From contig RDYY01000244.1 in assembly GCA_004293505.1 (NCBI GenBank), positions 1 through 5,390 of the forward strand: a stretch of DNA of 5,390 bases, given 5' to 3'. This document shows, in pieces, positions 1 through 5,390 of the stretch (the first letter of the stretch is position 1; each line of letters opens with the position of its first letter). The notes under the pieces are model-generated. The model ran no database searches. It was given only the letters and a program-made list of their open reading frames with translations, and was not told the DNA's origin. The DNA is from Sphingobacteriia bacterium. Lineage in GTDB: Bacteria > Bacteroidota > Bacteroidia > Chitinophagales > Chitinophagaceae. The translations under genes and the position numbers were made by a program.

Positions 1-257
1 GAAAGCCAGAGGGTTTTTTGGCTGCCCCAATGGGCCACCAACCAACCACTCAAAGGCAAGCTGCACATGGATCCTACGGGCAGGGCCAATAGCAAGGATC
101 CAATTTGGGCTTCATTTAATTGCAAGGTTTTGCTGATGTCTGGAATGCGGCTGGCCCAAGTAGCAAAACAAATGCCTGCCAGAAAAAAATAGGCGCTGAT
201 GCTCTTGCGGTAAACAGCAGGAGAAAAACGGGCGGTCAATGTGGAGGAATGGGCCAT
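1..257 (-). CDS. MFS transporter, MosC/YbjJ-like, N-terminal part (cut by window edge)
   Basis: The first 85 codons of an inner-membrane major facilitator superfamily transporter can be read; the rest lies beyond the left edge. The protein begins [12 protein letters not shown] first membrane helix spans about residues 18-36 and ends in the signature [10 protein letters not shown] (32-41). A second helix spans about 53-76 and carries [10 protein letters not shown], followed by [11 protein letters not shown] (71-81), which corresponds to the MFS motif A loop. The WASRIPDI and LPVGSM signatures are typical of the MosC/YbjJ-like MFS branch, whose substrates are mostly unknown, so no substrate is proposed. 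The ATG at 255-257 is chosen because an in-frame TAG lies seven codons upstream and no other ATG precedes the first helix. There is no Shine-Dalgarno sequence. The gene is divergent from aspS with 71 bp between the start codons. Family assignment is confident; function is not. Confidence 0.85.
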   Translation of the reverse strand, partial: MAHSSTLTARFSPAVYRKSISAYFFLAGICFATWASRIPDISKTLQLNEAQIGSLLLALPVGSMCSLPLSGWLVAHWGSQKTLWL

Positions 258-297
258 GGTCAAAAATAAGCCAATCTACCATTGGCCCCATTTGGGC

Positions 298-305
298 TAT
301 ATTTG
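298..305 (+). promoter_or_regulatory. Probable -7 promoter element (TATATTTG) of aspS
   Basis: TATATTTG is an exact match to the Bacteroidota primary-sigma -7 consensus TAnnTTTG. It ends 23 bp before the aspS ATG, which would give a short leader of roughly 15-20 nt. No TTTG lies at the expected -33 distance (about 19-21 bp upstream); the nearest TTG is at 282-284, which is too close. The assignment therefore rests on the -7 match and its position alone. Confidence 0.45.
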
Positions 306-328
306 CGGCCAAAAGCAATACTGACAAC

Positions 329-2131
329 ATGTACAGAACCCATACCTGCGGCGAATTGAGATTGGCAAACCAAGGCACTACCCTGACCCTGGCGGGTTGG
401 GTACAAACCGTGCGCAAATTTGGGGCCATCACTTTTGTGGACTTGCGCGACCGCTATGGGATAACCCAATTGCTTTTTGGTGAGTCTTTACAGGCCCAAT
501 TGGATGCCCAACCCCTGGGCCGTGAATTTGTCTTACAAGTAAGTGGCGTGGTGCAGGAACGCAGCAACAAAAATCCTGGATTGCCCACAGGTGAGATTGA
601 ATTGGTGGTCCAATCTTTTGTCATCCTGAACGCTTCGGCTGTTCCGCCTTTTACCATTCAAGACGATACCGATGGGGGCGATGACCTGCGCATGAAATAC
701 CGGTTTTTGGACCTGCGTCGCAACGCAGTTAAAAAGAATTTAGAACTGCGTTATGCGGTCAATCGTTCCGTGCGCAACTACTTGCACGAGAACGCCTTCA
801 TGGACATTGAAACGCCTTTCTTGATCAAGAGCACACCAGAAGGGGCCCGCGATTTTGTGGTGCCTTCTCGCATGAACCCCGGTCAGTTTTATGCCCTGCC
901 CCAATCGCCCCAAACTTTCAAGCAATTGTTGATGGTGAGTGGCTATGATCGTTACTACCAAATTGTGAAATGTTTTCGCGACGAAGACTTGCGCGCAGAC
1001 CGCCAACCCGAATTCACCCAGATCGATTGTGAAATGTGTTTTGTAGAACAAGAAGACATTTTGAACATGTTTGAAGGGTTGGTCAAGCGTGTGTTCAAAG
1101 ACGTAAAGAACATCGAGTATTCCGAAGCAGTACAGCGCATGACCTGGGAAGACGCCATGTGGCAATACGGCAACGACAAACCCGATATTCGATTTGGCAT
1201 GAAGCTCAGTAACCTCAAATCGGCTTTCCGCAAAAGTGGCCAACTGCTGGCCACCGGGGAGTTGATCAATGGAGCAGGTTTTGGGGTGTTCGACAACGCC
1301 GAAACCGTATTGGCCATAGCCGTTCCGGGCTGTGCGGAATACAGCCGCAAACAAACCGATGAGCTCACCGATTGGGTCAAGCGCCCACAAATTGGCATGC
1401 AGGGTTTGGTTTTCATTAAGTGCAATGCAGATGGCACTTACAAGAGCAGTGTAGATAAATTTTATGCCGAAGAGCGCCTCAAAGCCATCGCCGACAGCGC
1501 AGGAGCTGTGGCGGGAGATTTGGTTTTGATCTTGGCTGGCCGAGAAGAGAAAACCCGAAAAGCTTTGTCGGACCTGCGGTTGGAAATGGGCAAGCGCCTG
1601 GGATTGCGCAAAGACAATGAGTTTAAATTGTTGTGGGTCTTGGATTTCCCCTTGTTTGAATACGCCGAAGAAGAGAACCGTTGGGTTGCGCGCCACCATC
1701 CCTTTACATCGCCCAAACCGGACCAAATAGATACCATGATCAACAACAATCCTGTGATTGAGCAGGCGGCGGAATATTTGGCCCATCCTTATGCCAACAT
1801 CAAAGCCAACGCCTATGACATGGTCTTGAACGGCAATGAAATTGGTGGGGGGTCCATCCGTATTTTTCAACGGCCCTTACAAGAAAAAATGTTTGCAGCC
1901 CTGGGCATGACCCCTGAAGAGTACAACCACAAATTTGGTTTTCTCTTGGGCGCATTTGAATACGGTGCCCCTCCACATGGCGGCATTGCTTTTGGCTTTG
2001 ACCGACTCTGTTCCATCTTGGGTGGCAGCGAATCCATCCGTGATTTCATTGCCGTGATGTTGGATGCCCCCAGCACCATTGATGCCAAGCAATTCGACGA
2101 ACTGCAAATTCAATTGAACTTAAAACCCTGA
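329..2131 (+). CDS. aspS: Aspartyl-tRNA synthetase (AspRS), with a short in-frame gap after motif 3
   Basis: AspRS is a cytoplasmic class IIb synthetase that charges tRNA-Asp with aspartate using ATP. The protein is 600 residues, close to the usual 580-590. Domains in order: N-terminal OB-fold anticodon-binding domain (about 1-105, with [10 protein letters not shown] and FVDLRDRYG); class II catalytic core with QSPQ (192-195) and motif 2 [18 protein letters not shown] (216-233); the bacterial GAD insertion domain (roughly 285-425); then the second half of the core with [10 protein letters not shown] (455-464), [13 protein letters not shown] (500-512) and motif 3 [10 protein letters not shown] (551-560). 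The start at 329 is chosen because [11 protein letters not shown] is the standard N-terminus. The frame stays open upstream to an ATG at 239, but that would add 30 unconserved residues and overlap the divergent MFS gene. Oddity: after SIRDFIA (569-575) the conserved FPK and about six following residues are missing and the reading resumes at VMLDAPS. Identity is certain; whether the gap is natural is not known. Confidence 0.97.
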   Translation: MYRTHTCGELRLANQGTTLTLAGWVQTVRKFGAITFVDLRDRYGITQLLFGESLQAQLDAQPLGREFVLQVSGVVQERSNKNPGLPTGEIELVVQSFVILNASAVPPFTIQDDTDGGDDLRMKYRFLDLRRNAVKKNLELRYAVNRSVRNYLHENAFMDIETPFLIKSTPEGARDFVVPSRMNPGQFYALPQSPQTFKQLLMVSGYDRYYQIVKCFRDEDLRADRQPEFTQIDCEMCFVEQEDILNMFEGLVKRVFKDVKNIEYSEAVQRMTWEDAMWQYGNDKPDIRFGMKLSNLKSAFRKSGQLLATGELINGAGFGVFDNAETVLAIAVPGCAEYSRKQTDELTDWVKRPQIGMQGLVFIKCNADGTYKSSVDKFYAEERLKAIADSAGAVAGDLVLILAGREEKTRKALSDLRLEMGKRLGLRKDNEFKLLWVLDFPLFEYAEEENRWVARHHPFTSPKPDQIDTMINNNPVIEQAAEYLAHPYANIKANAYDMVLNGNEIGGGSIRIFQRPLQEKMFAALGMTPEEYNHKFGFLLGAFEYGAPPHGGIAFGFDRLCSILGGSESIRDFIAVMLDAPSTIDAKQFDELQIQLNLKP

Positions 2132-2136
2132 TCAGG
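2127..2136. repeat. 10-bp perfect palindrome CCTGATCAGG containing both convergent stop codons
   Basis: The aspS stop TGA (2129-2131) and the opposing gene's stop (TCA on this strand, 2132-2134) abut with no spacer, forming TGATCA, and the flanking CC/GG extends the palindrome to 10 bp. It has no loop and no following T-run, so it is not a convincing terminator. The central six bases follow automatically from two abutting TGA codons. Confidence 0.6.
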
Positions 2137-2827
2137 CAAAAGCCAAGGGGTAACTTTGTTTGGCTTTGTGGTAAAGGTTTTCAGAGAATTGGTCTTGGGC
2201 TTTAACAGCAACAAAGCAAAGGACCAATAAACTGCAATAGAGGGCATAAGGACCCAAGTGGAAAGGTTGGGCCAGGTTGGTCCAGGCGGCAAAGAAACGC
2301 GATTGCACCACCAATTGCAAGACCATGCCCACAGCCGGAATGCCCGTGTAGCGCGAAGCCGTCAACAGCAAGGGCAGTTTTTGTCCTTTGAATTTTTTTT
2401 CTTGTTGGTATTGTGTCCACCAAGCCCAGGCCAACACCACTAGACTCAGCAAGAGGATGGGTAGGCTGCGCTGTTCTGGGGCCGCCCAATAGCCCAAGGT
2501 AAACAAGGACAACCACAAGCAGGCCGTCAACGTTATTTTGGGCAAAGTGAAATATTCCCAAAATAATTTTCGCTTGGCTTTGGCAGCTGCATTTTCCATG
2601 GCAGACTCTTTGGCCCGAACAATGTGGGCAAAACCAAAAATGCCAAAACGGCCATAAACGGTTTGCAGGGCTTGGTCCCAAGACAGTTTGGGGTTTTGGG
2701 CTTGTTCTGTTTCGATGGCCGACCACAAATGATCCGACAATTCCAATTGCAGGTCATGGTAGTGCACAAAATGTTTTTTGCAAAAATCCATCAATTGGAC
2801 CTGCACTTCATCGGGTCTTATTTCCAT
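2132..2827 (-). CDS. PadR-associated four-helix membrane protein with N-terminal HAAS-like helical domain
   Basis: This is a 231-residue protein of unknown molecular function, probably in the inner membrane. Residues about 1-80 are soluble and helical, with DLQLELSDHLWSAIE (25-39; D25, E29, D32, H33 and E39 stand out) and GRFGIFGFAHIV (59-70). This DxxxExxDH...FGxxGF pattern resembles Bacteroidota membrane proteins encoded next to PadR genes, and broadly the HTH-associated helical (HAAS-type) domains found with PadR regulators. Four hydrophobic segments follow at about 97-116, 121-140, 160-180 and 191-209, then a polar C-terminal tail. Its ATG (2825-2827) lies inside the last codons of the PadR gene, a 10-bp overlap, so the two are almost certainly co-transcribed and translationally coupled. 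No Shine-Dalgarno sequence is visible. It may sense a membrane or ligand signal, or be the target PadR controls; this is inference. The DUF1700/HAAS comparison rests on motif resemblance only. Confidence 0.8.
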   Translation of the reverse strand: MEIRPDEVQVQLMDFCKKHFVHYHDLQLELSDHLWSAIETEQAQNPKLSWDQALQTVYGRFGIFGFAHIVRAKESAMENAAAKAKRKLFWEYFTLPKITLTACLWLSLFTLGYWAAPEQRSLPILLLSLVVLAWAWWTQYQQEKKFKGQKLPLLLTASRYTGIPAVGMVLQLVVQSRFFAAWTNLAQPFHLGPYALYCSLLVLCFVAVKAQDQFSENLYHKAKQSYPLAFA

Positions 2828-3156
2828 GCGGTTTGGAGTTTAAAAATGTTTTCCAATTGTTGTACAAACTGTTTGAGCTCCACCAGGGCCTTGCTGCTTT
2901 CTTTTTTGCCAGCAGGAGTGAGGGCATAGTATTTGCGGATGCGGTTCTCTACTTTTTCGGTACTGGTTTGCAAAAGTCCTTGTTCTTCTAATTTGTGCAA
3001 GAGGGGATAGAGGGCCCCTTCGGTTATTTTGAGTTCCCCCGCTGTCAAATGCTTGACTTCTTGGGTGATCTGGTAACCATACATGCGACCTTGTTCTTTC
3101 AAGAGGCGCAGGACAATGGATTCCAAACAACCCTTGTACAATGATGACTTGTTCAT
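2818..3156 (-). CDS. PadR-family transcriptional regulator
   Basis: This is a 112-residue winged-helix DNA-binding protein, the normal size for short PadR proteins (PadR-s2 type). Visible hallmarks are the N-terminal helix KGCLESIVLRLLKEQG (8-23), YGYQI (26-30), the recognition-helix region EGALYPLLHKLEEQGLL (46-62), the wing with ENRIRKYYALTPAGKK (70-85), and a C-terminal helix from about 86 to 107 that normally forms the dimer interface. PadR proteins are usually dimeric repressors relieved by a small ligand or stress signal. It is the first gene of a two-gene operon and its stop overlaps the start of the membrane-protein gene by 10 bp. The ATG at 3154-3156 is the only sensible start, since the family N-terminus begins about six residues before the first helix. 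Autoregulation from the A+T-rich upstream spacer is likely but inferred. The inducing signal is unknown. Confidence 0.94.
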   Translation of the reverse strand: MNKSSLYKGCLESIVLRLLKEQGRMYGYQITQEVKHLTAGELKITEGALYPLLHKLEEQGLLQTSTEKVENRIRKYYALTPAGKKESSKALVELKQFVQQLENIFKLQTAWK

Positions 3157-3160
3157 GGGG

Positions 3161-3205
3161 CAATATACTAAAGCAACTTATATACATAATAAAATTAGGT
3201 ATAAT
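3161..3205. promoter_or_regulatory. A+T-rich divergent control region with TATAC/GTATA repeats, candidate PadR operator
   Basis: The 102-bp spacer between the PadR start (3156) and the divergent gene start (3259) holds the window's most A+T-rich stretch: about 8 of 50 bases at 3161-3210 are G or C. It contains TATAC at 3164-3168 and 3181-3185 and the inverse, GTATA, at 3199-3203, spaced 17-18 bp apart. The last two form an inverted pair with a 13-bp spacer. On the plus strand TATAAT (3200-3205), or the overlapping TAATTTTT (a one-mismatch TAnnTTTG at 3202-3209), could serve the rightward gene. No clear -33 element is seen for either direction. Operator status is inferred from position and repeat structure only. 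Confidence 0.4.
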
Positions 3206-3258
3206 TTTTTTCAGCTTCCCCCTTTGGATTGGATTATCTTCGTTCCCAAATCTTGAAC

Positions 3259-3762
3259 ATGCGGTTTTTTACCCTCCTGACTTATTTGTTGGTGCCCATT
3301 GCCCTTTTTTTGGGTTTCATTGACCTCTTCATGCTGATCATGGCTTTGTTGGCCAACCCGGCCTTGCTCTTGGTGGTGTTTGCTTTGGCCTGTTTTGTTA
3401 TTTATACTTTTTGTTCCCTGCGTTTTTTGCGCCAAGGTTTGCAGCAGCAAAGGGCTTTGTCACCCAGTTTAAAAGATTGGATCAAGGTCAATGCCTATGG
3501 CACCATCTTTATTTGTGTCTTGTTTTTTTTGAATGCCAGTGCCAGTTTTTTCATCAACGATACCAACCTGCGCGTGACCTTGCAAGAAGTCATGGACCAA
3601 CAATCGGCCATGACAAGTGGGCAAACCGTTCCCATGGAAACCTTGCTGCGCATGTTTCGTGGGGTCACCACAGCCATTTGGTGTTGGAGTGCTTTAACCT
3701 TGGTGCACGTGACTTTACAATTGCGTTACTTGCGCAGCCACGCCAATCTTTTTGGGCAATAG
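3259..3762 (+). CDS. Small four-helix integral membrane protein, unknown function
   Basis: I do not recognise this 167-residue protein. It is mostly hydrophobic, with membrane segments at about 4-28, 34-54, 76-98 and 136-155. A basic, Gln-rich loop lies between helices 2 and 3 (RFLRQGLQQQR, 55-65). A longer polar loop (about 99-135, including LQEVMDQQSAMTSGQ) lies between helices 3 and 4, and the tail is basic (RYLRSHANLFGQ). The Arg-rich loop and tail suggest both termini face the cytoplasm by the positive-inside rule. The ATG at 3259 gives a first helix starting at MRFFTLL; a TTG at 3229 in the same frame would add ten residues (MDYLRSQILN) and cannot be excluded. There is no Shine-Dalgarno sequence. 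It is divergent from the PadR operon and shares its control region, so it may be in the same regulon. Its stop lies 14 bp from the stop of the convergent DUF5916 gene. Confidence 0.75.
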   Translation: MRFFTLLTYLLVPIALFLGFIDLFMLIMALLANPALLLVVFALACFVIYTFCSLRFLRQGLQQQRALSPSLKDWIKVNAYGTIFICVLFFLNASASFFINDTNLRVTLQEVMDQQSAMTSGQTVPMETLLRMFRGVTTAIWCWSALTLVHVTLQLRYLRSHANLFGQ

Positions 3763-3776
3763 TGGCAGGTTGGGGC

Positions 3777-5390
3777 CTATAAATTAAACCAGTAGGTTAA
3801 CTTGGCCACCAAGGCCCTGTTCTTGGGTTGAAAAGCTTGAATGGGTCTTCCGCCAACCATTTGGGTGTCGTCAGCAGTGGCAAAATAATTGTCTGTGTAT
3901 ACCAAGAAAAAATCGCTGGCGGGTTTAAAGCGCCATTGAAACCTAGCGTTCACGTTAAAATTATTGACCTGGTTGTTGTATTGTAAAAACAGGTTGAAGA
4001 AAATTGATTTGGTAAAAGCCAGTTCGGCCCGCGGACCAATCAACCAAAGATCGGCACTGTTAAAGGGTTGGGGCAGTTGAATGCGGGTATACGTGGCTTC
4101 CAAACTGAAGATGCCATAGGGTTGCAAGCGATAGTTAAAGCCCATTTGGGCCTGCCTGATTTTGCCGTTGAAATAAGCCCCCCAGCGAAAATTACTGTTC
4201 ACAAAAAAGTTCTTGCGTTGGTTGGTCCTGAAACCCAAGCGGTTGCTGAAATAGGTGTATTCTTTTCCAGCAGGCAATTCCAATCCACCAGAATTGGTAG
4301 GGTCAAAGGGAGAGAACAAATAGGTATAGTCCCATCGCGCCAAAGCCCCATTGATTTCTGCACTGTTTTGAAAAGCAATGCGAAAGAAAATACCTGCGTC
4401 CCAGTCGGTTACCCGTTGGTCAATGGTGCTGTAGAGCACATCGTAGTCGGGACCAATGCGAAAATTATTGATGGTCTGGCTGGCCCGTCCTTTGGGAAAA
4501 AAAATCCGATCCAGCGTTGCACTGTTGCGCCAATACCCACGGCGGGGAACAAACCCCATTTCTGCTTGGTAGTTCTCGCCCACATTCTCGGCGTTCACAT
4601 CTACATTGATCCAAGGCCTGTTGTAAAATACGGATGCCCCCATGGCATATTGGCCACTGGTATTTTCGGGTCGGAACAAGCGGTGGTAAAAAGTCTTACC
4701 TGTCCAAACAGCGTTGGGACTGGCCAAGTTAAAATCCATGCCCAAGACCCGGTTAAACCGGCCCAATGATGCTTTGTTGTTCAGTTCTTCTTTGTTGGCG
4801 AAAATAAAGCCCAGGTTGTTGCGCAAACCAATCCTCCGTTGCAGGGCAGCCACAGTAAAATTAGTGGCGGGCAAACCAAATTCATCGCTCTTGCCCGTTT
4901 GGACATTGAGCAAACCCACCCGCCAATCTTTGTTGAGTCGACCACTCAAACGGGCACCCGCTAAAATAGGCACCCGAACGTTTTGTCCATTGTTTACATT
5001 TCTACCCAAGCCAATGCGGCGCGAGAAAAAGGGGTTGATGTTGCTGAAACCAAAACTGCCAAAGAGGTCTGAATTTTCTAAGAAAAATTGTCTTCTCTCT
5101 GGAAAGAACAATTCAAATCGACTCAGGTTGGTGACCTGTCTGTCCACTTCTACTTGCGCAAAGTCAGGGTTTACCGTTAGGTCTAAATTCAAAGAAGGGG
5201 TCACAGCAATTTTGGCATCAAAGCCCGCTTGTAGGTCAGACTTGGTAGGGGTGGCATTCACAAAGTCTTTGCTGGAAGCTGTTGTGGTATAAGGTATGAT
5301 GGATACATTGGACTTGGCCACGGGAGGGGCTTCTTCCCATTCCATTTTACCGGCAAAATTTAAATCAAATAAGCGAAAATTTCTTCCCAC
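3777..5390 (-). CDS. DUF5916-type outer-membrane beta-barrel protein, C-terminal part (cut by window edge)
   Basis: This is the C-terminal 537 residues of a larger protein; the frame is open to the right edge, and full-length family members are commonly 700-900 residues. The diagnostic segment is at residues 58-127 of the visible part: FDAKIAVTPSLNLDLTVNPD, FAQVEVDRQVTNLSRFE, LFFPERRQFFLENSDLFG and PFFSRRIGLGR. These are hallmarks of DUF5916 proteins, which usually carry a signal peptide and a carbohydrate-binding-module-9-like N-terminal domain; both would lie outside the window. From about residue 140 on, alternating hydrophobic/polar strands with aromatic girdles (such as NARFQWRFKPASDFFLVYTD, 481-500) and the final LTYWFNL indicate an outer-membrane barrel. 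The molecular function of the family is not established; roles in outer-membrane uptake or surface binding are speculation. The first visible codon is GTG, but it is internal rather than a start. The gene is convergent with the small membrane-protein gene. Confidence 0.9.
   Translation of the reverse strand: MGRNFRLFDLNFAGKMEWEEAPPVAKSNVSIIPYTTTASSKDFVNATPTKSDLQAGFDAKIAVTPSLNLDLTVNPDFAQVEVDRQVTNLSRFELFFPERRQFFLENSDLFGSFGFSNINPFFSRRIGLGRNVNNGQNVRVPILAGARLSGRLNKDWRVGLLNVQTGKSDEFGLPATNFTVAALQRRIGLRNNLGFIFANKEELNNKASLGRFNRVLGMDFNLASPNAVWTGKTFYHRLFRPENTSGQYAMGASVFYNRPWINVDVNAENVGENYQAEMGFVPRRGYWRNSATLDRIFFPKGRASQTINNFRIGPDYDVLYSTIDQRVTDWDAGIFFRIAFQNSAEINGALARWDYTYLFSPFDPTNSGGLELPAGKEYTYFSNRLGFRTNQRKNFFVNSNFRWGAYFNGKIRQAQMGFNYRLQPYGIFSLEATYTRIQLPQPFNSADLWLIGPRAELAFTKSIFFNLFLQYNNQVNNFNVNARFQWRFKPASDFFLVYTDNYFATADDTQMVGGRPIQAFQPKNRALVAKLTYWFNL

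Noticed and set aside
69..102. Inverted repeat TGGATCC...GGATCCA inside the MFS gene
   Set aside because: Seven-base arms with a loop of about 20 bases in coding sequence, with no T-run and no partner feature; most likely chance.
261..268. TATTTTTG on the minus strand, an exact TAnnTTTG match ahead of the MFS gene
   Set aside because: It lies only 3 bp before the ATG, so the transcript would start inside the coding sequence.
239..328. 30-residue N-terminal extension of AspRS from an upstream ATG
   Set aside because: AspRS proteins begin at [11 protein letters not shown]; the extension is unconserved, would overlap the divergent MFS gene start, and contains the probable promoter element.
740..1870. 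Long open frame (376 codons) on the minus strand inside aspS
   Set aside because: It is antisense to a certain, highly conserved gene, its translation has no recognisable family features, and it arises from the codon bias of aspS.
4068..5292. Two plus-strand open frames antisense to the DUF5916 gene
   Set aside because: They overlap a gene with clear family motifs, and their translations show no domain or composition of a real protein.
1..5390. CRISPR array, tRNA/rRNA gene, insertion sequence, phage or defence system
   Set aside because: No regularly spaced repeats, tRNA-like folds, transposase motifs or terminal repeats were seen; nearly all bases are taken up by housekeeping, regulatory or membrane-protein genes.

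Overview
The window looks like ordinary chromosome from a member of the Bacteroidota. Three things point there: an aspartyl-tRNA synthetase with the Bacteroidota-style [11 protein letters not shown] start, a DUF5916-type outer-membrane protein, and start codons with no Shine-Dalgarno sequence. A TAnnTTTG-type -7 promoter element ahead of aspS fits as well. Base composition is moderate except for one strongly A+T-rich island near 3161-3210. I could not fix the genus.

Layout, left to right: the first 85 codons of an MFS transporter on the minus strand (running off the left edge); a 71-bp divergent spacer; aspS on the plus strand (329-2131); a two-gene minus-strand operon (2132-3156) in which a PadR-family repressor gene overlaps a gene for a four-helix membrane protein with a soluble N-terminal helical domain; a 102-bp divergent A+T-rich control region; a small plus-strand gene for an unrecognised four-helix membrane protein (3259-3762); and a minus-strand DUF5916 outer-membrane beta-barrel gene whose 5' part lies beyond the right edge. 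Coding density is very high. aspS and the membrane-protein gene meet with directly abutting stop codons, and the second convergent pair is separated by 14 bp.

The PadR gene, its overlapping membrane partner and the divergent small membrane gene form the most likely regulatory unit: PadR probably represses its own operon, and possibly the divergent gene, from TATAC/GTATA repeats in the shared spacer. The other genes have no evident functional link to each other.

The most unusual point is in aspS. After motif 3, where AspRS enzymes normally read IAFPK followed by about six further residues, this protein goes straight from IA to VMLDAPS. This is a clean in-frame loss of about nine residues from a very conserved segment. 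I see no strong evidence for a wholly new system, mobile element, CRISPR array or RNA gene.
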